Shown: positions 33,835-42,684, numbered from the stretch's first letter. The stretch is 64,000 bases of DNA from Nakamurella multipartita DSM 44233 (GCF_000024365.1 NC_013235.1:2976001-3040000); one strand, 5' to 3'. Made by a program: numbers and translations. The notes: a model not told the origin generated them from the letters alone.

Positions 33835-34020
33835 TCAGATGAGTTCGGAAGGATGGACCGCACGGGGTCCGAGCTCGCCGTCCTGAACGAGGACGCACTG
33901 TCCGGGCAGCACATCGGCGATCACCACAGTCCGCCGACCGGTCGACGCAGCGAACTCGACCCGTTCACCGACGAGGGCCGCGCACTCGTGCCAGCTCAGG
34001 TGTTCGGGCCGGTTGGTCAT
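33835..34020 (-). CDS. Small hypothetical protein between dnaE and ssb
   Basis: 61 residues from ATG 34020, with the promoter motif 5 nt upstream and GAGGAC that could also act as a ribosome site. It looks like a small beta barrel (ALVGERVEFAAS, RTVVIADVLPGQCVLVQDG, PRAVHPSELI). It is 56 nt downstream of the dnaE stop. Function unknown. Confidence 0.65.
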   Translation of the reverse strand: MTNRPEHLSWHECAALVGERVEFAASTGRRTVVIADVLPGQCVLVQDGELGPRAVHPSELI

Positions 34021-34025
34021 GCCGT

Positions 34026-34039
34026 CCTCGTGTGCGGCC
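34026..34039 (-). promoter_or_regulatory. Element promoter motif (GGCCGCACACGAGG), 5 nt before ATG 34020
   Basis: Minus-strand copy in the short gap after dnaE; exact 5-nt spacing. Confidence 0.55.
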
Positions 34040-34076
34040 CGGTCCGACCGCCCGAGGTGGCTGCGAGGACCCTGGC

Positions 34077-37000
34077 CTACGCGACCCCGCCGGCGGGCAG
34101 CCCGGTCGACGGCGCCTTGCCGAAGGCCTGTGAGAAGGCCGTCTCCGCGGCTCGGTCGACGGTGCCGACGGGCAGGTCGAAGACGGGGAGCAGACCGGGT
34201 GCTCGCAGCCGCGCGACGTCGATCGGGTCGGCCTGGACCGGTCGGGTGCAGGCGACGAGCGCCTGCACCCCGGGCAGGTGGGCTCCTCGGGCGGTCAGGG
34301 TGATGCCGGTGGCCAGCCCGGGCCGCCAGTCGCGGGGGACGACGACGATCGTGAGCCGGTCGGCGCCATCCCGAGAACGCAGCACAGCGGTGCGCGTCCA
34401 GGTGGGCGCGGCCGCGATCGCCATCTGCACACCCTTTTTCGCCGGCCCGGACACCAGATGGCCGAAGCTCTGTCCGGTGAGCAGGGCCATCGTGGCGAGG
34501 TCGTCGACGGGCAGTCCCCGGCCGCTGCGCACGCAGAGCACATCGACCCGCAGGTCCTGATCCGTTGCTGCTATGGACGGGCCCGGGGGGTCGTCCGGGC
34601 GGCCGCCGTCGACGACCACCACCAGGTGCGAATCGCGCCGGCCGACGGTGGATGCGTCGGGGCCGTCGCGGCGGCCGGTCACCGGGGTTGGGCAAGCGAT
34701 GGCCCGGCCTGATGGTTCGTCCTGTGTTTCGTCGGCGGTGCCGGCATCGCTGTCCGCTCCGCGGTCTGCGGCGTCCGGAAGGGAATCGACGGCGGGCTCG
34801 GCGACGGTGATGGGTGCGGCCGTCAGGATGGACATCAGGGTCCGGGCCGGGGGCAGCGGTCTGGTGTCGTCCGGCATCTGCACCGTCCACAGGTCGTAGA
34901 CGGTGAGTTCCTTGCGGAGGTCGGTGACCGCCGCATCGGCCGTGGGGTCGTCGGAGGTGGCGGTGTCTGACCGCGGGTCGGCGTGACGCTGCGCCTCGAC
35001 CATGCGGACGCGTCCGCGGACTGCGACGATCGAGCCGATCGGCGGGATGCCGCGCCCCGAGGTGATCTGTGCGTACTGGGTGGGCCAGATGATGCCGGCG
35101 AGTTGGGATCGGCTGCCTTCGATCACGATCCCCGCGCGTTCGCGGCCGGCGGAGATCCTGACGTCAATGCTGGCCAGGACGCCCAGGGTGAGGATGTCAG
35201 CGCCGTCGGCGGCCGGGACCTTGTGCACGGGCGTCGGTCTGCGCTGGAAGTCGGGGGTGCGCCAGGCGTGCACGGTCTCCTTGGCGGCCCGTAGTGGATT
35301 GCTGGACAAGGCGGTGCCGAGGACCCTGCGCTCGCGGATGGACCGTTCGAGGGTGGGCCATTCCATGTCCGGGACGGGCACCGGGTCGGGTGACTTGACC
35401 GATCCGATCAGTGCGGCGAGTCCCATGCGGGGCCCGAACTGGTCCAGGGCGCCGGATTCGACGAGGGCCAGCAGCGTGGACGCGGACAGCGGCCGGGTGT
35501 CGCCGCTGCCGGCGGCGTCCGGCACCCGGACCCTCCGGTACAGGTTGTGCAGGTCGGTGTAGTCGCCGCCGTGCGTCCGTTCCCGGACGATCGCCGCACC
35601 CGCGGAGCCGACACCGGCGATCTCGGACAGACCCAGACGCACGACACCGTGACGATCGCAGGACGTCACGTCGGCACCGTGATTGACCGACGGGCCCAGG
35701 ACGGTGACCTGCTCGGATCGCAGGTCCATGAGCGCGGCCGCCCGCTTGTCGGCGGAGTCGGTGCAGGCCAGCAGGGCGGCGGCGAACTGGGGCAGGTAGG
35801 ACGCCTTGAGCCACGCGGTCTGCCAGGTCAGTTCGGCGTAGGCGCGGCTGTGGGACTTGTTGAACGAGTAGGCGCCGGCGCCCTTGATGCCGGCCCACAG
35901 GGCCCGGGCGGTGGACCGCGCGAACGGCTGTTTGGCGGCGCCGTCGTCGGTGACGTCGCGGGCGGCGCCGACCAGGAATCGCTCGCCGATCTCGGTCATC
36001 GCGGCCGCGTCCTTCTTGGACACGGCCTTGCGCAGCTTCGAGGTCAGGGTGGGGCCGAAACCAGCGACCAGGGCACCGATCTGCATGATCTGTTCTTGGT
36101 AGACGATCAGGCCCTGGGTGGTGTCCAGCACCGTCCGCAGCGCCCGTTCCTCGGCGGGATCGGTGGTGAAGATCGAGTAGTCGACGGTGTCCGCGCCGGT
36201 CTGCCTAGCGGCGAACAGGTCGGGGAAGCCGGCGCTGATCGGTCCGGGGCGCCAGAGGGCCAGGATCGCGGAGAGGTCGTCGATCGAGCGGGGGCGGGCC
36301 CGTTCGCACAGGCCGGCCATTGAGGCCGACTCGAGTTGGAACACCCCGGAGGTCCGCCCGGCGCCGAGCATGGTCCACACCGCTTCGGCCCGCGGGTCGC
36401 CCGGCTCGTCGGCGAGGTGTTCCGGGTCGATGTCGGTGCCGGTGGAGGCCCGGATCTGGGCGACGGCGGCGTCGATGACGTCGAGGGTGCGCAGCCCGAG
36501 AAAGTCGATCTTGACCAGGCCCAGGTCGGCCAGGTCGTGCACGTCCCAGTCGGTCACCCAGATGGGCTGGCCGTCGTCCGCGGTGACCTGCCGCAGCGGC
36601 ACCAGCGGCGGGAGTGGTTCGGAGGAGACGACGACGCCGCAGGCGTGCACGCCGGCCTGCTTGACCAGGCCTTCGATGCCGACGGCGCTGTCGAGGACCG
36701 CTTGATGGTCCGGGTCCGTGGGCACGGCCGCCCGCAGAGCTTCGCCGTCGGGATTGGTGGGGTCGATCAGGCCGGCCAGGGTCGGCGCGGTCGGTGGGAC
36801 CTTGGCGGCGAGCTGGTTGCCGACCTGGATCGCCGCGTGTCCGGGGACGATGGCGCGGGCCGCGTCCCGGATCGACGCGCGGGCCCGGGTGTAGCCGGGC
36901 GCGCCGATCCGTGCGACGCGGTCGGCGCCCCACCGTTCGGACAGGTACCGGAACACCCATTGCTGCCCGGCGCGGTCCAGATCCGAGTCGATGTCGGGCA

Positions 37001-38345
37001 TCTCGGCCCGGGTAGGATCCAGGAATCGTTCGAAGAGCAGCCCGTTGGCCAACGGGTCGACGTCCACGATGCGCAGTGCGTAGCTGACGGCGGATCCTGC
37101 GGCCGAGCCGCGTCCGGGACCGGTGCGATACCCGGCGCCGCGGGCGGCGTACAGGGCCTCTCGGACGATGAGGAAGTAGTCGACGAAACCCAGCTGGTTG
37201 ATGACGGCCAGTTCGTGGTCGATGCGGTTGGCGACGTCGGGGCGCGCGGCGCGCCAGTCGGCTCCCCACCGCTCACCGGCTCCGTCGTCGACCAGGGACC
37301 GGAGCAGTTCGGCGGCGCAGGTGAAGGCGCCGAGCCGGTCGTAGCGGGGCAGCCGGATCCTCGACTCGGGCAGCACCCGGTCCTCGATCATGTCGGCGAC
37401 CAGCAGCGTGTTCCGCAGTGCCCGCACCGCCCGGTCGTCGCCGCCGGCCAGCGCGTACATCTCGGCGGTCGATCGCAGGTGGTATCCGGTGCCGGTGAAC
37501 CGCCACCGGTTCGTGTCGGTGATCTTGAACGGTGGTTTGCCCGCTCCTTGTCGGGTGGTTTCGCCGATGCACAACCACAGGTCGTGCAGGGGCGCGTCGT
37601 CGGCGTTGGTGTAGTGGGAGTCGTTGGTGAACAAGGTCTTCAGGCCGGCGCGGCGGGCGAGGTCGAACAGCTGCTCGGTGACCCGTCGTTCGGCGGCGAT
37701 GCCGTGGTCCATGACCTCGACGAACAGCCGGTCCCGGCCGAAGATGTCCCGCAGGGTGATGATGGCCTGCTTGGCGGCGGCCCGGCCGTCGAACACGGTG
37801 CCGTCGGGTTGGCGGGTGCCGTCCCGCAGCAGCGCCCCGGCGACCGGGCCCGACACACACCCGGTCAGCCCGATCAGACCCGCGGAATGCGCGGCCAGTG
37901 AGGTGTAGTCCATGCGCGGGCGGTGGTAGACGTGCCGGGATGCGTCGGCGGTGAGCCGGGACAGGTTGCCGAAACCCTCACCGGTGGCCGCCAGCACGGT
38001 GAGATGCTCGTAGGTCTGCTTCTTGAAACCCACTTCGGCGTCCGCGCCGGCTCCACCGCCGTCGGCGCCGAGCAGATCCCGGGGCACCGGCCGGGAGCCA
38101 CGCAGGGCGCGGTCACCGATCGCCAGGTAGGCCTCGACGCCGATGATCGGTTTGATGCCGGCCTGCGCGGCGGCCTGGCCGAAGCGCCAGGCCCCGCCGA
38201 TCGAACCGTGGTCGGTCAACGCCAGCGCCGGCTGCCCATGCCGGACCGCCGCTTCAACCAGGTCGTCGGCCCGCGAGATCCCGTCCTGGTGCGAGTGTTC
38301 ACCATGCACGTGCAGGTGGACGAACTCGTCGCGAACGTCGGTCAC
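34077..38345 (-). CDS. dnaE: DNA polymerase III alpha subunit (DnaE type) encoded by the element
   Basis: 1422 residues, start GTG 38345 with GGGAGG upstream, overlapping the stop of a 16-codon leader ORF. The N-terminal PHP domain keeps metal-binding motifs (HLHVHGEHS at 9-17, LTDHGSIGG, EVMDHG, NDSHY). The polymerase palm has the catalytic pair in MPDIDSDLD near 448-456 and the third Asp in KIDFLGL near 611-617. Fingers, a helix-hairpin-helix region and an OB domain (GIIWPTQYAQI) follow. About 200 residues after the OB fold, including a Pro/Asp linker and an unfamiliar final domain, exceed the usual DnaE length. With SSB and a resolvase-like gene it forms a replication module, so the element may copy itself outside the chromosome. 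Confidence 0.93.
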   Translation of the reverse strand: MTDVRDEFVHLHVHGEHSHQDGISRADDLVEAAVRHGQPALALTDHGSIGGAWRFGQAAAQAGIKPIIGVEAYLAIGDRALRGSRPVPRDLLGADGGGAGADAEVGFKKQTYEHLTVLAATGEGFGNLSRLTADASRHVYHRPRMDYTSLAAHSAGLIGLTGCVSGPVAGALLRDGTRQPDGTVFDGRAAAKQAIITLRDIFGRDRLFVEVMDHGIAAERRVTEQLFDLARRAGLKTLFTNDSHYTNADDAPLHDLWLCIGETTRQGAGKPPFKITDTNRWRFTGTGYHLRSTAEMYALAGGDDRAVRALRNTLLVADMIEDRVLPESRIRLPRYDRLGAFTCAAELLRSLVDDGAGERWGADWRAARPDVANRIDHELAVINQLGFVDYFLIVREALYAARGAGYRTGPGRGSAAGSAVSYALRIVDVDPLANGLLFERFLDPTRAEMPDIDSDLDRAGQQWVFRYLSERWGADRVARIGAPGYTRARASIRDAARAIVPGHAAIQVGNQLAAKVPPTAPTLAGLIDPTNPDGEALRAAVPTDPDHQAVLDSAVGIEGLVKQAGVHACGVVVSSEPLPPLVPLRQVTADDGQPIWVTDWDVHDLADLGLVKIDFLGLRTLDVIDAAVAQIRASTGTDIDPEHLADEPGDPRAEAVWTMLGAGRTSGVFQLESASMAGLCERARPRSIDDLSAILALWRPGPISAGFPDLFAARQTGADTVDYSIFTTDPAEERALRTVLDTTQGLIVYQEQIMQIGALVAGFGPTLTSKLRKAVSKKDAAAMTEIGERFLVGAARDVTDDGAAKQPFARSTARALWAGIKGAGAYSFNKSHSRAYAELTWQTAWLKASYLPQFAAALLACTDSADKRAAALMDLRSEQVTVLGPSVNHGADVTSCDRHGVVRLGLSEIAGVGSAGAAIVRERTHGGDYTDLHNLYRRVRVPDAAGSGDTRPLSASTLLALVESGALDQFGPRMGLAALIGSVKSPDPVPVPDMEWPTLERSIRERRVLGTALSSNPLRAAKETVHAWRTPDFQRRPTPVHKVPAADGADILTLGVLASIDVRISAGRERAGIVIEGSRSQLAGIIWPTQYAQITSGRGIPPIGSIVAVRGRVRMVEAQRHADPRSDTATSDDPTADAAVTDLRKELTVYDLWTVQMPDDTRPLPPARTLMSILTAAPITVAEPAVDSLPDAADRGADSDAGTADETQDEPSGRAIACPTPVTGRRDGPDASTVGRRDSHLVVVVDGGRPDDPPGPSIAATDQDLRVDVLCVRSGRGLPVDDLATMALLTGQSFGHLVSGPAKKGVQMAIAAAPTWTRTAVLRSRDGADRLTIVVVPRDWRPGLATGITLTARGAHLPGVQALVACTRPVQADPIDVARLRAPGLLPVFDLPVGTVDRAAETAFSQAFGKAPSTGLPAGGVA

Positions 38346-38392
38346 CGGTCGGGATCCTCCCTGCTGAGCGAGTGCGACGCTGGCGCCGGCAC
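38342..38392 (-). CDS. Leader mini-ORF coupled to dnaE
   Basis: GTG 38392 lies exactly 5 nt after the promoter motif and opens a 16-residue frame (VPAPASHSLSREDPDR). Its TGA overlaps the dnaE GTG (GTGA, 38342-38345). The position and overlap suggest translation from a leaderless mRNA, delivering ribosomes to dnaE. Confidence 0.5.
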   Translation of the reverse strand: MPAPASHSLSREDPDR

Positions 38393-38397
38393 ATCGA

Positions 38398-38411
38398 GTT
38401 CATGCGCGGCG
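38398..38411 (-). promoter_or_regulatory. Element promoter motif (CGCCGCGCATGAAC) before dnaE leader
   Basis: Minus-strand consensus copy; 5 nt to GTG 38392 of the leader ORF and 52 nt to the dnaE start. Confidence 0.6.
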
Positions 38412-38440
38412 CCGACGGCGCCACCTGCGGGTCGGCGACG

Positions 38441-38986
38441 TCAGCCGACGCGGGCCGGTGGGGTGGCGGTTCGGATCGCCCGCCGGTAGGCGTGCAGCCA
38501 CGCCTCGATCGGCGCGACGAACACGTCCGGGTGCCCGTGCCGGCAGGCCAGGGCCACCCGACTCTCGCGGGGCCCGGCCAACAGATCGTCCCGGGCGTGG
38601 CGGGCGGCGGCCATCGCCGACCCGGTGACGACGAACTCGTCGGGTTCCAACGGCATCGGCCAGCATCGGCAGGCCGCGAGCCAGCGCACCGACGGGCAAC
38701 GAGCCCCCATCAGGGGCACCATGCCCAACGCGTGCGGAACCTGCCGGTTGGCCGCCTGCACCATTGCGTCGGCGGCGGCCGTGTGAATCGCCTGCCAGAG
38801 GTTGGCGCGGCGCCGGACCTGCACGGCCACATCGGGAAAGGCCTTCAGATCGCCGACGTCGACGGCCCGCCCGGCACCGAACTCGCGCCCGGCGCCCGGC
38901 ATCAGCAGATCGGAGGCCAGCGCCTGCAGCACGGCGAAACCTTCCCGTTCGGCCTTGTCGCCCATGCGCTTGTGTCGGTTGGTCAT
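38441..38986 (-). CDS. Holliday-junction-resolvase-like PD-(D/E)XK protein (tentative)
   Basis: 181 residues. The N-terminal 100 residues show the order of acidic and basic residues seen in small archaeal/phage resolvases and related nucleases: GDKAEREGFAVLQ (Glu in helix 1), then VGDLKAFPDVAVQVRRRANLW, where Asp-x-x-x-x-x-Asp and Gln-Val-Arg stand for the D...(D/E)XK core; the usual Lys is Arg. A C-terminal Cys/His-containing part is unfamiliar. The start is fixed by the promoter motif 5 nt upstream. It lies upstream of dnaE, fitting a role in recombination-linked replication. Confidence 0.55.
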   Translation of the reverse strand: MTNRHKRMGDKAEREGFAVLQALASDLLMPGAGREFGAGRAVDVGDLKAFPDVAVQVRRRANLWQAIHTAAADAMVQAANRQVPHALGMVPLMGARCPSVRWLAACRCWPMPLEPDEFVVTGSAMAAARHARDDLLAGPRESRVALACRHGHPDVFVAPIEAWLHAYRRAIRTATPPARVG

Positions 38987-38991
38987 GCCGT

Positions 38992-39005
38992 GTCTATGCC
39001 GGCCG
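38992..39005 (-). promoter_or_regulatory. Element promoter motif variant (CGGCCGGCATAGAC), 5 nt before ATG 38986
   Basis: Looser match upstream of the CAT core but with exact 5-nt spacing to the start codon. Confidence 0.5.
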
Positions 39006-39150
39006 CCGGTCAACCGGTGCTGCCGGTCCGCTCGACCGCCCCGGCATCGGCCGGCGGTCGGTTTGCGACTGTTCGCCGGCGACGGATCGACCCGACACCC
39101 TGGCGCAGCACGACGCGAGAATGCCCACCGGACAACGAGGATGAGAACCT

Positions 39151-40077
39151 GTGACCGCAACCGTTGAGCCGCTCCGGCGGCGTTTCCTGACCGACCCGGG
39201 CGAACCGTTGGTCGGCGGGACCGACCCGCTGCAGTCGGCTTTGCGGTACGGCCAGGCCCAGGGCTACTGGGGGATCCCGGACAGCCACCTGATCCAGCCG
39301 CCCGTCGCGGGATGTCCCTTGCCGGTGTATCCGGCGCAGGGTTTCACCCGGCGCCGATGGGAGGGGCTCAACCCGGCGGCGATGTGGCATCCGTTGCTGT
39401 GGCTGCCGCCGCGGCTGCAGGGCCGGTACATGATCACCGGCGAGCACGGCGAGGTTATGGAGGACGACGACCTGTACGCGGTCCGGGTCCTGGCCGAGAT
39501 GACGGTGGCCGGGTTGTACGACGAGCACACCGGATGGCTCGACGTTCTCGCGCTGGTCGGCCTGGACGTCGACGATGCGGCCGACGTCGCCCGGGTGTCG
39601 GCCTGGCTGGCCGGCGGTCCCGACGATCTGCTCGACGGCATCGACCTGAGCGAGTTCCTGCTCGAGGCCGAGGTCGCCTACGGCAACCAGGACTGGGCGA
39701 TCAACTACGCACTCACCGGGTTGGCCGCGATCCGGGCGATCTGTTGGGCCGACGCGTCCAGTTGCCTGCTGGCGGACTGCGACTCGATCGTCGACTGTGA
39801 TTCCGACCGGTCCGCCTACCTGAGCGCATCCACGGTGGCGCAACTCGGCCGGCTGTACTTCCGGGCCTTGCCGCCCGACACCGAGCCGGAGATGTCGTGG
39901 TGGTCGGCCGTGCACGGACGGGTCGAGCGGGCGGGCGAGGACAAACAGGCGCTGATCCTCGGCCCGGTGGGGGAGATGGCGAATCGGCTCTCGGAGATCA
40001 GGGACACCTACTGGCCGATCCTGCGGCAGATCGCCGAGGCCCAGCCGCCCGTTCAGCCAACCTTCGGCCCGTCGTAG
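39151..40077 (+). CDS. Hypothetical 308-residue protein
   Basis: GTG 39151 preceded by GAGGATGAG. It has aromatic- and acid-rich composition (QGYWGIPDSH, EHTGWLDVLALVGLDVDD) with helices in the second half and a Cys-containing segment (DASSCLLADCDSIVDC near 204-219). The only plus-strand gene between 17.8 and 55.6 kb; its 3' end overlaps the convergent recombinase-like gene by 25 nt. No family recognised. Confidence 0.7.
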   Translation: MTATVEPLRRRFLTDPGEPLVGGTDPLQSALRYGQAQGYWGIPDSHLIQPPVAGCPLPVYPAQGFTRRRWEGLNPAAMWHPLLWLPPRLQGRYMITGEHGEVMEDDDLYAVRVLAEMTVAGLYDEHTGWLDVLALVGLDVDDAADVARVSAWLAGGPDDLLDGIDLSEFLLEAEVAYGNQDWAINYALTGLAAIRAICWADASSCLLADCDSIVDCDSDRSAYLSASTVAQLGRLYFRALPPDTEPEMSWWSAVHGRVERAGEDKQALILGPVGEMANRLSEIRDTYWPILRQIAEAQPPVQPTFGPS

Positions 40078-40961
40078 GCGAGGGTGGTGATCGCCCGGTC
40101 CAGGTCGGCGATGCGCCGGTCCAGGTCGTCCAGACGATCGTCGAGCCAATGCATGTCCCGCACGCTCGCGGCCCGATCCCAGGGCACAGGGCACGGCGGG
40201 TCGGTCGGCGGCCGCGGCGCAGCCGACGGGGTGCGGTGGTCGGCCTCCGCGAGGTTGATGCGGCGAGCGGTGGCGGTGATCGCCCGGCCGCTGATCGGCC
40301 CAGTGGCCTCGACGTTGCCGTGCCGGTCGATCGCCGGCAGCAACGGCATCCGCGGCCAGGTCTCGCGCAAAGGTCGCGTGCAGTCGTGCAGGGCTTCGGT
40401 GGCGGCGACGCCCGGGAACTGCCCGGCGAGTTGCCGGCGCACCTGCCCCCAACCGTGCCGCTGTGCCACGGCGAGCAGCCGCAGCCACCTGGTCAGGCCG
40501 CACCGCGGGCATTCACCCGGCTCCTCCCCCGGGACCGTGAGGGCCAGGGCCCGGCGCACACCGTCGCCGTCGAGGACGGCCAGCTCCGGCCGGGACATGC
40601 CGGTGTGCCAGCGCAGCACCGCCAGGAACGCGTCCCGACGACCCGACACGGCCGCCGGCCAGCCCCGCACCACCGCGTCGCGCAGGAACGCCGGTAGCCG
40701 GGGATCGGGCTCGGGCGCACTCGGCTCCTGCCGGATGGGGTCGGGATGGCCGCAGCGCCGGTGCGCTCGGCTGATGGCCTGCCGTCGCCGGGTCAGGGTG
40801 GCCGGTGCGGCCGGGAAACGGCGCAGGAACTCGGCGATCGTCGTCCGGTCGGCGGGCAGCGGGGTGCGGCCGGTGGCCAAGCACCAGTCCCGGAACAGCC
40901 GCCACCCGGGATCGTGTGACCACCGCTCGGCAGGCTGCGAGTCCGGCATCTGGCCGGTCAC
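40053..40961 (-). CDS. Degenerate tyrosine-recombinase-like protein (partner of 40958-42046)
   Basis: 302 residues. The first 75 residues look like the SAM-like core-binding domain (FRDWCLATGRTPLPADRTTIAEFL), and RDAFLAVLRWHTGMSRPELAVLD near 110-130 imitates the helix that carries the first catalytic Arg. The HxxR and Tyr motifs are not found; the C-terminal 60 residues form a coiled helix (DDRLDDLDRRIADLDRA). The start overlaps the stop of the active-looking recombinase (ATGA), so the two are made together. A catalytically dead partner or accessory DNA-binding factor is likely. Confidence 0.55.
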   Translation of the reverse strand: MTGQMPDSQPAERWSHDPGWRLFRDWCLATGRTPLPADRTTIAEFLRRFPAAPATLTRRRQAISRAHRRCGHPDPIRQEPSAPEPDPRLPAFLRDAVVRGWPAAVSGRRDAFLAVLRWHTGMSRPELAVLDGDGVRRALALTVPGEEPGECPRCGLTRWLRLLAVAQRHGWGQVRRQLAGQFPGVAATEALHDCTRPLRETWPRMPLLPAIDRHGNVEATGPISGRAITATARRINLAEADHRTPSAAPRPPTDPPCPVPWDRAASVRDMHWLDDRLDDLDRRIADLDRAITTLAYDGPKVG

Positions 40962-42046
40962 AACCCCACCGCGGTGACCGCATTCCCGGCCAACGGGTCG
41001 TTCTCGCGGATGTAGATCTCCACCACCCGGTCACTGCTCTGGCCGGTCTGGCGCCTGATCTCCCGGCCGGTCGCGCCGCGCCGGGCCGCCTCGGTGATGA
41101 ACCCGGCCCGCAGTGAGTGCGCCCCGAACCGGGCGGGATCGAGGTCGTCGGGCAGCCGTCGTTTGACGACCAGGTTCACCGCGTGCCCGGTGACGGCGCC
41201 GGTCAGGTGCCCGCCGGCCCGGACACCGCGCAGCACGGGCCGGTCGGCGTCGAGGTCGTCGTCGGCCGGCAGGTCATGATCATGGTCGGTCGATGTGGCG
41301 TGTCGTTCCAGGGCGGCCAGCACCCCGACGCGTCCCCGGCGGTCGGCGGCGTCGCTCAGGCGGCGCCAGTCGCAGTACGCGCACACCGGACAGGTCAGGG
41401 GTGTCCGGCCGCATGGGAGGCCCTTGGTCAGGCCGCGGCCGCGCTGGTCGGTCTTGGAGCGGCGGATGCGGATCGCCAGGCCGCCGGCGGTCGGGGTGAC
41501 GTCGGTGATGCGCAGGGCGGTCAGTTCGCCGCGGCGGCACGCCAGCGCCCACCCGAACAGCAGCAGGACCCGGTCGCGGCGGCCCAGTGCGCCCTGCGGG
41601 CTGGAGTCGGTGTCCAGCGCCGACAACATCCGAGTCAGGTCGGCCAGCAGCAGCGGCGCCATGCGCCGCACGGGACGTTCGTCGCTGCGCCGGAACCCTT
41701 CCATGACAAGGGTGACCGCCGGATTCACCCCCGGCCGCGGGAGCCCGGCCCACTGGTGAACCTTGTTGATCGCCGCGAGCCGACGCCCCAGGGTGGACGC
41801 CGAACTGCCGGCGCGGCCCAGGTGGGCCAGGTAGGCGCCGACCACATCCGGATCGGCGGGCAACGGCCGGTGCGCGGCGACGGCGCACCGGTCGGCGAAG
41901 TGTGACCAGTCGGTCCGGTAGGCGCTCATCGTGGCCCCGGACAGCGCGGCCCGCCGGTAGGCGTCGGCGACCGCGAAGGGGTCGTCGCCCGCGAGGACCG
42001 GCAACCGCATCTCGTTCGCGGCACTCGATCCGGCGGCGGGCTGCAC
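40958..42046 (-). CDS. Tyrosine recombinase (second recombinase of the element)
   Basis: 362 residues with GTG 42046 as start; ATG 42010 is an alternative. CAGGAT lies 6 nt before the GTG, which would suit a leaderless mRNA. Core-binding domain at about 36-115, then the catalytic domain: R171 or R172 in ALACRRGEL, K198 in RRSKTD, H310 and R313 in AHSLRAGF, and nucleophile Y345. The usual His before the Tyr is Gln (TGQSS, Q336). A Cys-rich insert (CGRTPLTCPVCAYCDW near 212-227) may bind zinc. Role could be resolution of element multimers, inversion or cargo integration; the main integrase is the separate gene at 55984. Confidence 0.85.
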   Translation of the reverse strand: MQPAAGSSAANEMRLPVLAGDDPFAVADAYRRAALSGATMSAYRTDWSHFADRCAVAAHRPLPADPDVVGAYLAHLGRAGSSASTLGRRLAAINKVHQWAGLPRPGVNPAVTLVMEGFRRSDERPVRRMAPLLLADLTRMLSALDTDSSPQGALGRRDRVLLLFGWALACRRGELTALRITDVTPTAGGLAIRIRRSKTDQRGRGLTKGLPCGRTPLTCPVCAYCDWRRLSDAADRRGRVGVLAALERHATSTDHDHDLPADDDLDADRPVLRGVRAGGHLTGAVTGHAVNLVVKRRLPDDLDPARFGAHSLRAGFITEAARRGATGREIRRQTGQSSDRVVEIYIRENDPLAGNAVTAVGL

Positions 42047-42102
42047 GCATCGATCCTGCCAGTGCGGTCGGACACCCAGAGCGGTCCGCGTCGGCGGCCA
42101 TC

Positions 42103-42684
42103 TCATCGTCCGCACGCCGTGGCCCACTTGGCGGGCGACCCGGGTCCCGCATGAACCAGGGCGTCGCGTAGCCCAATGCGCGCCCGATGCGCCAGGGAAC
42201 GGAGCGCGTTGGGGCTGAGCTGCAGTTCCGACGCCAGCTCGTGGATCGGGTCGCCGGCCACGATCAGCCGGAACAGGACGAGTCGCCACCGCGGGGGCAG
42301 GGACCGGAAGGCGGCCCTGATCTCCTCCGTCGGCGCACCCGAGTCGTCGTCAGGCGTCGAAATGCCGCGTTCGAGGATCCGGGTGTCGGGGACGAACACC
42401 AGCGGCCTTTCCCGGGCGGACCGTTCGATCGCAACATTGCGGATGACCGTCCGCAGGTATCCGACCTGATGGTGAATGGAATCCCGGGTCGGCGACTTCA
42501 GAATTCGAAGGGCGGCCTCGGCGACGAGATCGTCCGCGGTCATTCCCGGAACCCGGAACGTCGCGGCATACCGACGCAATGTCCGATGGTGCCGGCGAAA
42601 TGCCTCCGCCAGTTCGGTCGCCGAATCACCGATGTCCGCAGTCGCTGATTGGTGCTGCCCGTTGCGTGCCACGCCCGTCTCCAT
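42103..42684 (-). CDS. ECF-type RNA polymerase sigma factor
   Basis: 193 residues. Region 2 is recognisable at about 30-95 (RRYAATFRVPGMTADDLVAEAALRIL, then HQVGYLRTVIRNVAIERSAR) and region 4 at about 128-178 (LPPRWRLVLFRLIVAGDPIHELASELQLSPNALRSLAHRARIGLR is its helix-turn-helix). The linker between them carries acidic residues and no region 3. No anti-sigma gene is adjacent. It stands between the Tad operon and the recombinase pair, and is the most plausible reader of the element's repeated promoter motif, although nothing in the sequence proves it. Confidence 0.85.
   Translation of the reverse strand: METGVARNGQHQSATADIGDSATELAEAFRRHHRTLRRYAATFRVPGMTADDLVAEAALRILKSPTRDSIHHQVGYLRTVIRNVAIERSARERPLVFVPDTRILERGISTPDDDSGAPTEEIRAAFRSLPPRWRLVLFRLIVAGDPIHELASELQLSPNALRSLAHRARIGLRDALVHAGPGSPAKWATACGR

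Noticed and set aside
37908..37922. Copy of the promoter-like motif (CATGCGCGGG) inside dnaE
   Set aside because: It lies within the coding sequence, mid-gene, with no gene start 5 nt downstream; likely chance in GC-rich DNA.
42143..42157. CCCGCATGAACC inside the sigma gene
   Set aside because: Points against the gene, lies within coding DNA and has no start at the right distance.
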